DNA of 64,000 bases from Cedecea neteri (GTDB lineage Bacteria > Pseudomonadota > Gammaproteobacteria > Enterobacterales > Enterobacteriaceae). Under the pieces are notes generated by a model, which was not told the DNA's origin, did no database searches, and worked only from the letters and a program-made list of their open reading frames with translations. The stretch is from assembly GCF_000758305.1 (NCBI RefSeq), contig NZ_CP009458.1, forward strand, positions 3,906,001 to 3,970,000, given 5' to 3'. This document shows positions 33,340-43,156 of this stretch, piece by piece (position 1 is the stretch's first letter; each line of letters starts with the position of its first letter). A program made the translations under genes and the position numbers.

Positions 33340-34515
33340 ATGCTCACCGATACGCAATGCCGCACTGCCAAGCCGAAAGAAAAACTCTATCGACTTAATG
33401 ATTTCAACGGTCTCTACCTCGAAGTGAAACCCAATGGCAAAAAGGCCTGGCGCTATCGGTTTAAACTCAACGGTAAATCCAGCATGTTTGCGCTAGGTGA
33501 TTACCCGACGGTCAAACTTGCCGAAGCTCGCGAGAAATGCGAGCAAGCGCGAAAGCAGGTCGCGGATGGAGTTAGCCCAACACAGGCTCGTCAATTAGAT
33601 AAGATTCGCAAGATCAACGACGCATCCAACACCTTTGAGCTAATGGCCAAAGAGTGGTTGCAGATGAAAGACTGGGCCGAAATCACCAAAACGCGCCGAC
33701 TGGATATGCTTGAACGAGTGGTTTTTCCCACAATCGGTAAGCTCCCTGTCAGAGAGATCACCCCACACCACATTCTTAAAATTCTTCAGGAAACTGCTAA
33801 ACGAGGAGCACCGACAGTTGCCGCTGAAGCCCGTCGAACCATTTCATCAGTTTTCGAGTTGGCAGTAGCGACACTTAGAGCTGATAGTGATCCTGTTTGG
33901 TCTGTGCGTAAGGCCCTTCCGGCCAATAAGACACAGCACAAACAAGCACTGAATCCTCAGCAAATCGGAAAGTTATTAAGCTGTTTTGACAATAGTCGTG
34001 GCTCGTATCAGGTTAACTATTGCATGTGGCTTATGTGGTGGACATTGGCGCGTCCTGCAGAAGCCACCGAAGCAGAATGGACAGAATTCGATCTCGATAA
34101 CGCCCTGTGGACCATTCCAGCAGCGCGAATGAAAGCCCGCAGAGAACACGTTATTCCCCTGCCCTCTCAAGCTGTCAAAACTCTTAGAACGCTACAAGGA
34201 TTAACCGGACATCGGCAGCACCTTTTCCCGGGCCGAGATAACCCACGTGGCCCGATGACATCGCACTCTCTGCGCCAGCTACTTAAAAGCCTCGGTTGGA
34301 GTGGCATTTATAGCCCCCATGCTACCAGAACTACAGGAAGTACGCGTTTAAACGAAATGGGCTATCGACCTGATGCTATTGAAGCTCAACTTGCTCATGC
34401 TGACATCAACAATGTTCGTCGCACATACAACCATGCAACTTATCTTGATGAGCGTAAAGTGATGATGCAGGAATGGGCTGATATGTTGGACAAATGGGTA
34501 GCAGGATTCGAGTAG
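33340..34515 (+). CDS. P4-type tyrosine integrase
   Basis: 391 residues. The N-terminal arm-binding DUF4102-type domain (about 1-85) has YRLNDFNGLYLEVKPNGKKA and FALGDYPTVKLAEAR. A core-binding domain (about 97-180) follows. The catalytic domain has R238 in WTLARPAEATEAEW, H327 and R330 in PHATRTTGST, H353 in LAHADINNVRRTY and the nucleophile Y363. All tyrosine recombinase residues are intact, so it may be active. It points into the island 214 bp from attL, and the ychF site rather than a tRNA gene is its target. No excisionase gene was recognised. Confidence 0.95.
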   Translation: MLTDTQCRTAKPKEKLYRLNDFNGLYLEVKPNGKKAWRYRFKLNGKSSMFALGDYPTVKLAEAREKCEQARKQVADGVSPTQARQLDKIRKINDASNTFELMAKEWLQMKDWAEITKTRRLDMLERVVFPTIGKLPVREITPHHILKILQETAKRGAPTVAAEARRTISSVFELAVATLRADSDPVWSVRKALPANKTQHKQALNPQQIGKLLSCFDNSRGSYQVNYCMWLMWWTLARPAEATEAEWTEFDLDNALWTIPAARMKARREHVIPLPSQAVKTLRTLQGLTGHRQHLFPGRDNPRGPMTSHSLRQLLKSLGWSGIYSPHATRTTGSTRLNEMGYRPDAIEAQLAHADINNVRRTYNHATYLDERKVMMQEWADMLDKWVAGFE

Positions 34516-34582
34516 AACTTACTGCACTTAGTGAACCACGAGGATAGAACTCATTCTTCAGGGTCCACTTTTGTGCCAAGAG

Positions 34583-35818
34583 TGACCCTGACCCGAAATC
34601 CTGCTCCATTCAGAAACAGAATTCCGGCATGATCTACACTCCCTGAACGGAGGTGGTGCCGATGAAAAAATCACGATTCACCGAAGAACAGATTGTTTTT
34701 GCCCTGAAGCAGGCTGAACTGGGGACGTCCGTGCCGGACGTCTGTCGCAAACTGGGCATCTCCGATGCCACGTTCTATACGTGGCGCAAGAAATACGGCG
34801 GGATTTCTCCTTCGGAGCTGAAGCACATGCGGCAGCTTGAGGAAGAGAATCTCAGGCTGAAGAAGCTGGTTGCCGATCTGAGCCTCGACAAGGCCATGCT
34901 GCAGGATGTACTGGCAAAAAAGACCTGACGCTGGCGCGTCTGCGTGAATGGGTCCGGGACTTGCAGGCACGCTACGGGGCCAGCGAGCGGCAGGTCTGTT
35001 TTGCGCTACGGATCAGCCGCAGCTCTTTCCGCTATCGTTCTGTGGCAGCAGACGACAGTGCGCTACGCCTGCGTATCAGGGAGATCACCGAAACCCGGGT
35101 CCACTATGGCTACCGCCGGGTTCACGTCATGCTCAGGCGGGAGGGCTGGCGGGATAATCATAAACGCATTTACCGGCTCTACAGTGAGCAGGGGTTGTCC
35201 CTGCGTCTCAAACGCCCGCGCCGGAATAAATCGGCACAGCGTCGGCAGCCCCAGCCTCAGGGGTTGTATCCGAATCATATCTGGGGCATGGACTTTGTCT
35301 CTGACGCCTTATTTGACGGGCGTCGGTTACGTCTGCTGACGGTAATTGATCTCTACACCCGCGAATGTCTGGGGATCTGCGTGGGCCAGAATCTGCGCTC
35401 AACGGAGGTCGCAGAGATGCTGAACACCATTGCGCTCAGACGGTCCTTACCACAATTACTGAAAACCGATAATGGCTCTGAATTTGCAGGGAAAATGCTG
35501 GACAAATGGGTATATGAACGAGGGATCCGTATAGACTTCTCACGCCCGGGAACACCGACGGACAATGCCACTGTGGAGTCGTTTAATGGCAGGCTGCGGC
35601 AGGAATGTCTGAACGAGAACTGGTTCATGTCCCTGGAGGATGCACGGTGCAAAATCGAGGCCTGGCGCATACACTATAACCAGAGACGTCCCCATTCTGC
35701 GCTGGGCTGGATGACGCCATCTGAATTTGCCGAGAAGTCTGTCGGTTGCAAGAATATGCAGCCAACATGAGGCCGGTTATTCCTGATTATGACTGGAGCA
35801 TATTCGGGGTCAGGGTCA
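34583..35818 (+). mobile_element. IS3-family insertion sequence, copy 1
   Basis: 1236 bp. Terminal inverted repeats read TGACCCTGACCCGAAAT at the left and TGACCCTGACCCCGAAT (inverted) at the right. It is the same length as, and appears identical in coding sequence to, the inverted copy at 44360-45595. The 4-bp target duplication of that copy points to the IS407-like subgroup. Copy 1 has no target duplication (AGAG on the left; CAAG on the right), and its right 51 bp is duplicated in tandem, so this end has been rearranged. Confidence 0.9.
34662..35770 (+). CDS. IS3-family transposase OrfAB (programmed -1 frameshift), copy 1
   Basis: OrfA (34662-34928, 88 codons) carries an HTH: FTEEQIVFALKQAELG, then DVCRKLGISDATFYTWRKKY, and a leucine zipper (LEEENLRLKKLVADL). 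An AAAAAAG slippery heptamer at 34916-34922 precedes the OrfA stop. Shifting back one base there enters the OrfB frame (KKDLTLARLREW...). OrfB has the DDE residues in WGMDFVSD, LKTDNGSEF and NATVESFNGRLRQECL. The product is the OrfAB transposase that cuts and joins the element ends. No inactivating lesion is visible. Confidence 0.92.
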
Positions 35819-35871
35819 CAAGGCCGGTTATTCCTGATTATGACTGGAGCATATTCGGGGTCAGGGTCACA
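35770..35871 (+). repeat. 51-bp tandem duplication at the IS right end
   Basis: The 51 bases 35770-35820 are repeated exactly at 35821-35871. The unit holds the last 49 bp of the IS including its right inverted repeat plus the adjacent CA. The element therefore ends in two right-end repeats in the same orientation. Confidence 0.9.
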
Positions 35872-36039
35872 AACCGACATTACTAACTGATGCTTGTATC
35901 TAATACTGGGGGCGGGTCAAATGGACCATTCATCATAAGTCTAACCAGACAGATACATGTAGAGTCAGCACAATCGCAACTGCTGTCGATACTAAACGAG
36001 ATTTAACCGATGTAACGTGTAATGTACAATTGTAGTCGA

Positions 36040-36708
36040 TAGTGTCGTCATTATTCAGGTCAGGAAGATGTCACACCATGGATGCCCCCGCAACTGTTCG
36101 AAGAAGAAGGCTTAGTGTGCCTCGTGTCAGAAGCATGGAAGACAGCATCATAATTCGCCCATCATCGCCGTTCACCGCATCGGGAACCGCCGCACGCATA
36201 TTTTCATCGAAGTCAATCGAGCCACGGTCAAACACTTTATGGTGAATCGCAAAAAGCGCCAGACCGTTGGGTACTTCGATAGAGGCACGATAATGTCCTG
36301 CAGTCGCTGTTCCGCCGGGCCTTGCAACAACCCGGTAAAAAACTCATCGTTCTGCATCTCTAAGGCTGTAATGAAAATGGCTGTGACAGTTGTTCGGCAA
36401 ATACTGCCGTTTACAGGAGCACCATCATGAATACCTGCGCTCGTTACGGGAAAAATATGCGCAGCCAGTTCGAACTCCATCAGAAGACAAAGCGCAGAAG
36501 CCTTGATTAATCGTCAGCAGGATATCAGCATCATTGCCGACAGAATTCCCGCACTGGCCGTACACCGAGGAGAATGGGAATATGCCATGATGCTGACGAT
36601 TTCGTTTAGTGCCAACGTTGCCGTCATGTCACTGAAAACATCCTCGTCCGCCAGAGGCTGGAGTTGTCCGGAAATGAATAACTGATGTTTACTGACAGCA
36701 CTACACAC
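36040..36708 (-). pseudogene. Decayed HNH endonuclease gene
   Basis: Minus-strand remnant read in pieces. One frame runs from 36708 to 36172 with an internal TGA at 36514-36516. The adjacent frame then gives EVPNGLALFAIHHKVFDRGS and DFDENMRAAVPDAVNGDDG, the NGLAL...HH..FDRG pattern of the HNH_2 type nuclease domain found in putative restriction enzymes. Just before it, the first frame has LQDIIVPLS where such enzymes have an AAHI-P motif. At least one nonsense and one frameshift change separate the parts, so the gene is dead. The family call rests on this single motif. Confidence 0.5.
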
Positions 36709-37151
36709 TGACAGATTACGTCAGTCGCAGTTGGTATGTTACCTAAATTCAGATTCATACTGAGGGATCGCTCAATGGCGAAAGGTTCCTAGAATGCCGC
36801 ACCGCTTGCAATCATCATAGCGATTCACACTTCGTCGTTTTTTCTCGTTCTCTCTTTTGGGTATTATTATGATACCATCATAAAAACAGGTAGTTATACC
36901 AGAAGTCAGCATTCTTTAGAATGCATGAAAGATCCCCAAATAAGGTGTTTAATTGCCCCATTTAGGAATCTAACAAATTGTTATACGTAATTCCAGTGCA
37001 TGCTAATGCCAGCTCTATATAACGAACCATCAATCACACGGATGGATTGAATGAAGTGGTCAGTTTTACCTTCGCTTCACGACCCCGTGAACTGATTTAG
37101 GGGGAGAATATTGAGAATTCAATGTAGTGGAAACTCAAAGCGCCAGTTCTA
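36709..37151. other. Non-coding region upstream of rdrA
   Basis: 443 bp with no supported gene. It contains a 17-bp palindrome (36867-36883) and A+T-rich tracts near 36880-37020 and presumably the rdrA promoter. No terminator or RNA gene was recognised. Confidence 0.5.
36867..36883. promoter_or_regulatory. Palindrome upstream of the RADAR genes
   Basis: TTATGATACCATCATAA has perfect 7-bp arms around ACC. It is about 270 bp upstream of rdrA. It could be an operator or simply a chance AT-rich dyad; no cognate regulator lies next to it. Confidence 0.35.
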
Positions 37152-40034
37152 GTGTACAGACTGGCAAAAAAACAAAATGACTGGATCAATACGGATATGA
37201 CTGATAACACACAGAAAAAAAACAAAGAGACGAACGAAATCATCATCGACTTGTTCGCCCCCAATCTTCCGGGCAGCACCAAAGAAGGCGATTTAATCCA
37301 GAAAGCATTACGTGATCAGCTGGTTGAAAGTATTCGAAGATCAATTTCGCTCCCCAAATCCAACGACACGTCAGGGGTTTCCCGATTTATTGATGAATCA
37401 GGCCGCAATGTGTTCTTTGTGGATGGTACTCGCGGTGCCGGTAAAACCACTTTTATCAATAGCGTGGTAAAATCCCTGAACAGTGACGAAAATGATGCCA
37501 TTATCACCATTAAGTGCCTTCCGACTATTGACCCCACTAAACTGCCGCGTCATGAACCCATTCTGGTTACGGTGACAGCCCGTCTGAACAAAATGGTGTC
37601 CGACGAGTTAAAAGGATGCTGGTCGTCGAATGACCATAAAAAACAAAAGGAACATTGGCAGAGTCACCTTGGACAGCTCCAGCGTGGTTTACATCTGCTC
37701 ACCGACAAGGAATACAAGCCGGAATATTTCAGTGACGCTTTGAAACTGGACACCCAACTTGATTACTCCATCGGTGGTCAGGATTTATCAGAGATATTTG
37801 ACCGGCTAGTTGAACGTGCGTGTGAAATTCTAGGCTGCAAGGCCATTTTGATCTCGTTTGATGATATCGATACTCAGTTTGATACGGGTTGGGACGTACT
37901 TGAATCTATTCGCAAATTCTTTAATAGCCAGAAATTGGTGGTGGTGGCTACAGGTGACTTGCGCCTTTATTCCCAGTTGATTCGCGGCAAGCAATATGAA
38001 AACTACGGCAAGACTTTGCTCGACCAGGAAAAAGAGAGTGCCCGCTTAGACGAACGAAGCTATATGGTGGAGCACCTTGAACAACAGTATTTGTTGAAAC
38101 TATTCCCTGTTCAGAAACGTATGCAGTTGAAAACAATGCTACAACTAGTCGGCGAAAAGGAAGGGGGCGGTGAAGAAAATATTAAGGTTAAGACTGAACT
38201 TAATATGAGCGATAAAGATGCTATAGAAGTTCGTAATGCTATTGGAAGTGCTGTTATGGAAGGACTGAATCTGCGAGAAGGCTCGGATGCAGATATGTAC
38301 GTGAATGAACTACTGAAACAGCCAGTTCGTTTATTAATGCAGGTACTACAAGATTTCTATACCAAAAAATATTATGTCAAATATAATAAAAATGAAGGTG
38401 AACCATCAATTCCGCATTTACTAAGAAATTCTTTGTATGGAGCGATGCTTAGTAGCATTTATCGTGTGGGCTTAAATTATGAACAACATCGTTTTGGCAT
38501 GGATTCACTATGCAAGGATATATTTACCTATGTAAAACGGGATCGTGATTTTAATACTGGATTTTACTTGCGGCCTCAGTCTGAGAGTGAAGCGTTAAGA
38601 AACTGTTCTGTTTACTTAGCTTCTCAGGTAAGTGAAAACTCTCAAGGAAGTCTGTCTAAATTCCTACAAATTCTTTTGATTGGTTGTGGCTCCGTCAGCA
38701 TATTCAACCAATTTGTGGCCGGGCTGGAGCATGCTGGCAATGATAGTGACAAATATGAACAGCTTGTTAGTGAATATCTAGCCTATATGTCTGTGGGTAG
38801 AAATGAAAGTGCGTCCCATTGGGCTAACCGATGTTGCGCTGTGGTTGCAAACAACCCCAATGATGAAAAGGTTGGCATTTTTCTTGGCATGGTACAGTTA
38901 AACCGTAAATCACGCCGAAACATGCCTAAGGGATACAAAACATTTAACATTGATACTGAGAACGGCTTAGCAAAAGCTGCAATGGCAGCTTCATTGAGTT
39001 CAGTTGCTTCAAGTAATCTCATGGATTTCAGTAGTATTTTTAATCTGATTGGTGCTATTGCTGATATCTCTGCATGCCATAGTGGAAATACTGCCTTTGC
39101 TAATGCGTTTAATAAAGCTATAGCACAGCCAACATGTATCGTTCCTCCATGGAGTGATGCTGCTGCTCGTGCAGAAATGAAAGGATCGAATAAAAGCACT
39201 GATAATGTTATTCCATCTTCAGATTTTGAAACTGATACTAATGATGACCTAAAAGGAAATGCAGATAGTCAAGAAGTCCAGGCGCAATTTCCTGGTGCTA
39301 TAAAAAGCCTTGAGAATTGGCTTGGAAAAGTGGAACTAATTGAGCCATCAATCCGCCCATCAGGGCTATTGATTGGTAAAGTATGGACTCGGTTCTATTT
39401 CAATCTGAATAATGTGGTGGACCAACATAAAATCAGAATCGATAACAACTCACATACTGGACGAAAAGCCAGCCAATCAAATGCTGCAAAGATTATGCGT
39501 TTTAATGTATTAGCTTTTCTACATGCAGTTTTAGTTGAAGAAAGTTTATATCACTCTGTAAATCAGGAAGAATATCTTGGTGAAGGTTTAAGATTAAATC
39601 CAGTTACTTCGGTTGATGAATTTGAGAAAAAGCTAAAATCGATAAAAAATTATCTGCAACAAAACAATGAATCATGGAGTGAGAATCATCCTTTATTTTA
39701 CTTGTTGATTAACTGCCCTATTCTCCACCCATTCATCTTTCCTTTGGGTGGGGTTAATGGGTCGAAAAAACCCTATGCAAAAGAGGAAAGTTTTCGCAAA
39801 CTTATTTCAGAAATAATCGATTCTGATATAACCAATAGTGATTTGTTATCTGAAAATGAATTTAGCGATTTATTTAAAAATGATGAACCAAATGAAAATA
39901 TTGATCTGAAAAATTTCGGTAAAACAATAATATCACTTAATGCAGCCACAATCGCAGGAGCAAATTACGCTAACTCTAGATCAGACGATGGAAGTAGTAC
40001 CGCTTCTTCGAATGATAATGCTGGCGAAAAATGA
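37152..40034 (+). CDS. rdrA: RADAR anti-phage system ATPase RdrA
   Basis: Up to 960 residues. The start is uncertain: GTG 37152 or ATG 37197 (MTDNTQKKNKETNEI), neither with a strong ribosome site. Numbered from the GTG, a P-loop NTPase domain has Walker A GTRGAGKTT at 92-100, Walker B ILISFDDID at about 232-240 and a sensor-like VVVATGDL at 263-270. A long helical C-terminal half follows. Size, fold and the adjacent large adenosine-deaminase-like gene identify it as RdrA, the AAA-type ATPase that forms rings docking on RdrB in RADAR. RADAR responds to phage infection and causes ATP/dATP or RNA adenosine deamination. The 3' half is much more AT-rich than the 5' half. Confidence 0.88.
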   Translation: MYRLAKKQNDWINTDMTDNTQKKNKETNEIIIDLFAPNLPGSTKEGDLIQKALRDQLVESIRRSISLPKSNDTSGVSRFIDESGRNVFFVDGTRGAGKTTFINSVVKSLNSDENDAIITIKCLPTIDPTKLPRHEPILVTVTARLNKMVSDELKGCWSSNDHKKQKEHWQSHLGQLQRGLHLLTDKEYKPEYFSDALKLDTQLDYSIGGQDLSEIFDRLVERACEILGCKAILISFDDIDTQFDTGWDVLESIRKFFNSQKLVVVATGDLRLYSQLIRGKQYENYGKTLLDQEKESARLDERSYMVEHLEQQYLLKLFPVQKRMQLKTMLQLVGEKEGGGEENIKVKTELNMSDKDAIEVRNAIGSAVMEGLNLREGSDADMYVNELLKQPVRLLMQVLQDFYTKKYYVKYNKNEGEPSIPHLLRNSLYGAMLSSIYRVGLNYEQHRFGMDSLCKDIFTYVKRDRDFNTGFYLRPQSESEALRNCSVYLASQVSENSQGSLSKFLQILLIGCGSVSIFNQFVAGLEHAGNDSDKYEQLVSEYLAYMSVGRNESASHWANRCCAVVANNPNDEKVGIFLGMVQLNRKSRRNMPKGYKTFNIDTENGLAKAAMAASLSSVASSNLMDFSSIFNLIGAIADISACHSGNTAFANAFNKAIAQPTCIVPPWSDAAARAEMKGSNKSTDNVIPSSDFETDTNDDLKGNADSQEVQAQFPGAIKSLENWLGKVELIEPSIRPSGLLIGKVWTRFYFNLNNVVDQHKIRIDNNSHTGRKASQSNAAKIMRFNVLAFLHAVLVEESLYHSVNQEEYLGEGLRLNPVTSVDEFEKKLKSIKNYLQQNNESWSENHPLFYLLINCPILHPFIFPLGGVNGSKKPYAKEESFRKLISEIIDSDITNSDLLSENEFSDLFKNDEPNENIDLKNFGKTIISLNAATIAGANYANSRSDDGSSTASSNDNAGEK

Positions 40035-40057
40035 TGACCTCCGTATAAGGATTAGAA

Positions 40058-42457
40058 ATGGAAAGATTTCTTCTTAATTCAACAGCATTGTTGCATCGTC
40101 TGAGTGTAACTGCATTAAATGAGGAATCACTTGATGACAGGGTGGAGACATCCGTGTTCCTTGCTCAATACGAACAAACGCGTAGTTTGCCTGATCATGT
40201 AGCTAAATCGGCTTGGTCATCGTTGATACAGAAACTTAAACAGCGAAACATGAAACTCGGCCCAATTGCTGCTTTACGCTTGATCGCTGAAAAATTTGTT
40301 AAAAACGAGAAAGATGGCCCCAAAACCGATCTTACTTTGTTCTCGGAATGGCAAACTCTCATGAGCCGAGTCTCGTGCCTGCCGGTTATGGCATGTCATC
40401 AGGTATATAACCCTGAGCCTGCCAGCCGGGAATATCGTTTTCGCTGGCCTTTGTACCCTTATCACCCGGCAGTTGAGGACTACATTACCCGTGAACGCCT
40501 GCACGAAACTCACCAACATCTGAATGGCAGTACCAGTGCGGAAGAGTGTTGGCTTGATGCACTCAAGCACCCTGAAGTAACCGTCAGAGATTTCGAGAAG
40601 GGATGGGGTTCTCAAGAGACGAAACAACTCTGTGCCCAGATTGATCCCTCCCTGACGCCGGCCGTATTCAGGGACCGTTTGCAGATAGCCTGCAATATTC
40701 GAGAAATTCTTTGTCGGGTAGCTCAGGGCATGGAATTGCCTGAGTGGATGACGTCATTGCAACACCCTCTGCAGTTGGCGGATAACACAGTTCTGCATCA
40801 GGACAAGGAGTATGGGTTTGCGACGGTTTGGCCAACAGACGACAAATACAGTCAGGAGTCTGAATTTTGCTGGCTAACTGGGTTGTTGGAAAAATGGCGG
40901 TATGGTGCGCCAGAAGGATTGGAACGACTGCTTTGGATTTACCTGCTGATTCAGAATCAGTATTTAACCCTGCTGGTTCAGCGAGACGATTTTTTCGGTT
41001 TTGATCAATTCCAGAAATACACCATGACGGAGTTGAGAGAAGAAACCGAGAAATCTTATTTGTCTCGTTTCAAACATGCACATGGTACCGGCATGTATTC
41101 TCAGGTGCGCTATCTGGAAGGACGTTTTGCCCCGAAGAGCGATCTCAGCAAAATGCAAAAACTGCTCTTTAGCGTTTTGCGTGGGTACTGGGAGTACCTT
41201 AAAGGTCAAATGACCGTTGACTGGGAGCATTCCCAGCCACTAAATATCACTCAGGTGCTCGATAATCTTGAGCAGGTTAAGCCTGACAGTAAATGTGCCG
41301 AGCTGGCGCTGGTGCCGCACTTCATCAAGAAAAAGTCCAAAAAGGATGAAGTCTATCCCTACGCGTTGCTATTCAAGGATTTGAAGAATCAAGCAGCTAT
41401 CCTGATGGACATGCTAAAGTATGAACCGCGTCTGACACGCTGGATTCGAGGAGTTGATGCCGCTGCTAATGAGATGCACGCGCCACCAGAGTTGTTTGGC
41501 CCCTTGTTCCGAGTGCTAGCCAAATCCGGAATTGCTCATTTTACCTATCATGTTGGCGAGGACTTTCCGCATCTGATCAGTGGTATTCGATCAATTGATG
41601 ATGCCTTGAGGTTTTTGCCGCTGCGTAATGGCGACCGTCTTGGTCACTGCACGGCTATTGGTATCACGCCTGACATCTGGAAACGCTCTTTACCATCGTT
41701 TTTGTCCATGACTAAAGAGACGCGATTGCTCGATTTGGTGTTTATCTGGCGGGAACTTCGAAGTCATCCGGAACTGCTTTGTTGCGCCAGTGATGCTGAG
41801 ATTAAAGCGGTTCGTTTGGCCCAAGAGGTGTTTGAACTGGAAGAAGAAATCTCGATTACCACCCTTGACCAGGTGTTTGAGTTGCGGGGGGTGTTGGCTG
41901 AATCCGAAGGTCTGCTGGATGAATTGGATGGGCCGTTAAAACCCCAATCCCTCTGGTTGGAAGAGTTCGAACATGCTAGAGAGTTGGCTAAAAATGCAGG
42001 AATGAAAAGGCCACTAAAGTTGTATAAGCAATGGCTTACATCTGACAATGTGCGAAAGCAGCGTGCAGAATATGTTGAAGTTGCTCTAGAATATTTGCCA
42101 AATGAGGCGGTTGTTGCATTACAACAAGCTGTGATGGCAAAAATGGCAGGCCGAAACATTGCGATTGAGTGCCCTCCGACCAGCAACACCCGTATCAGTC
42201 AGTATCGAGATGTCAGCGAACATCATATCTTTCGCTGGATGGGCTTGCCGAATGAGGTGATTAACGGTGATGTCCCTATGTCTATTTGTCTAGGATCTGA
42301 TGATCCGGGGATCTTCGCAGCGGATTTGAAATCCGAGTGCTATCATCTGTTCGTTGTGTTAACTAGAAAGTTCGGTTTGTCTCCAGCGGAGGCTTTGGGA
42401 AAGGTTGCGGAGGTGAACGAGAATGGACGAATTTATCGCTTTCACGATATCAGGTAG
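40058..42457 (+). CDS. rdrB: RADAR adenosine-deaminase-like effector RdrB
   Basis: 799 residues with AAGGA at 40047-40051, 23 bp after rdrA. The metal-dependent deaminase ligands appear in order: H152 and H154 in ETHQHLNGST, H498 in TYHVGEDFPH, H530 in RLGHCTAIG and D748/D749 in LGSDDPGIF. The E of GED (about 501) would be the proton shuttle. The long insertions between these motifs, giving twice the size of ordinary adenosine deaminase, are typical of RdrB, which assembles into a dodecameric shell and deaminates adenosine nucleotides. All catalytic residues are intact, so the system looks functional. A hairpin lies 168 bp downstream. Confidence 0.9.
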   Translation: MERFLLNSTALLHRLSVTALNEESLDDRVETSVFLAQYEQTRSLPDHVAKSAWSSLIQKLKQRNMKLGPIAALRLIAEKFVKNEKDGPKTDLTLFSEWQTLMSRVSCLPVMACHQVYNPEPASREYRFRWPLYPYHPAVEDYITRERLHETHQHLNGSTSAEECWLDALKHPEVTVRDFEKGWGSQETKQLCAQIDPSLTPAVFRDRLQIACNIREILCRVAQGMELPEWMTSLQHPLQLADNTVLHQDKEYGFATVWPTDDKYSQESEFCWLTGLLEKWRYGAPEGLERLLWIYLLIQNQYLTLLVQRDDFFGFDQFQKYTMTELREETEKSYLSRFKHAHGTGMYSQVRYLEGRFAPKSDLSKMQKLLFSVLRGYWEYLKGQMTVDWEHSQPLNITQVLDNLEQVKPDSKCAELALVPHFIKKKSKKDEVYPYALLFKDLKNQAAILMDMLKYEPRLTRWIRGVDAAANEMHAPPELFGPLFRVLAKSGIAHFTYHVGEDFPHLISGIRSIDDALRFLPLRNGDRLGHCTAIGITPDIWKRSLPSFLSMTKETRLLDLVFIWRELRSHPELLCCASDAEIKAVRLAQEVFELEEEISITTLDQVFELRGVLAESEGLLDELDGPLKPQSLWLEEFEHARELAKNAGMKRPLKLYKQWLTSDNVRKQRAEYVEVALEYLPNEAVVALQQAVMAKMAGRNIAIECPPTSNTRISQYRDVSEHHIFRWMGLPNEVINGDVPMSICLGSDDPGIFAADLKSECYHLFVVLTRKFGLSPAEALGKVAEVNENGRIYRFHDIR

Positions 42458-42624
42458 CGCTCATACATCGAGGGTTTGGAGATATAGCACTTTGTCAAAA
42501 CTATTTCTGTCTATCAAGCAAGACAATACTTATTAGTAGTAGATAAATGATCAATATACATACAAAACAATGGTCAGGCTAATAATAAAACTTTAAAAAC
42601 AAAAAATATCCAAAACTATAAATA

Positions 42625-42642
42625 CTGGATCAGAAGATCCAG
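42625..42642. terminator. Hairpin between rdrB and the HTH remnant
   Basis: Perfect CTGGATC / GATCCAG stem with AGAA loop in an A+T-rich setting between convergent genes. It lacks a clear T tract on either strand, so termination is likely but not certain. Confidence 0.5.
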
Positions 42643-42667
42643 CATTTATACCGTTACCCTTCTTTTA

Positions 42668-43101
42668 CTATCGGCAACACATCAGCACCAACCGCCGCGC
42701 TTTACGCATTTTCTCCAACGCACCAAGTTTCTCAATTTTACATAGAACGTTCATGAGTTCTAGATGTTTTGTAAATAGACCTATTTTAGTTCCACGAACC
42801 TTTTGAGATTTCCGTGAATTCGTGGGGGCGGATTCCAGCAGTTGTTTCGCTTCATCTTGGCTTTGTGCGCAGTCAACTTATCTTGACTGGTATGAATCCA
42901 TTCAATCACCTGTGAGGTAGACAGGACAAGCTAGCCATTGCCCCCAGAACGGTCGTTGCCATGTTGCATTTGTTTAGTAGCTTCAACGTCAATCTTGCTA
43001 CTGGAGATCACTGCCTCCCCCTTCACCACCCAGTCATAGACGGTCTGGCGGCTTACACCAAAGTGATGGGCATAAGCTGCATTAGTTAACAACAGATACA
43101 T
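42668..43101 (-). pseudogene. Decayed small HTH (phage Nu1-like) DNA-binding gene
   Basis: From MYLLLTNAAYAHHFGVSRQT the frame continues VYDWVVKGEAVISSSKIDVE, a helix-turn-helix resembling phage terminase small subunit Nu1-type DNA-binding domains. It meets a TAG at about 42931, continues in frame as LVLSTSQVIEWIHTSQDKLT, then must shift frame to continue CAQSQDEAKQLLESAPTNSR and KVRGTKIGLFTKHLELMNVL to a TAG at 42668-42670. One nonsense and one frameshift lesion make it a pseudogene. It lies downstream of the HEPN-like gene on the same strand. Confidence 0.6.
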
Positions 43102-43156
43102 GCTATAGAAATTAGTATGCCCAACTACATTATAAGTTTCCTTAAGAAGCGTATTT

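Noticed and set aside
33113..33340. tRNA gene as integration target
   Set aside because: P4-type integrases usually use tRNA genes, but no cloverleaf is visible; the repeated core is the protein-coding end of ychF.
34944..35339. Additional overlapping frames in the IS (131 and 69 codons; same in copy 2)
   Set aside because: They are other-frame shadows of OrfB and carry no transposase motif.
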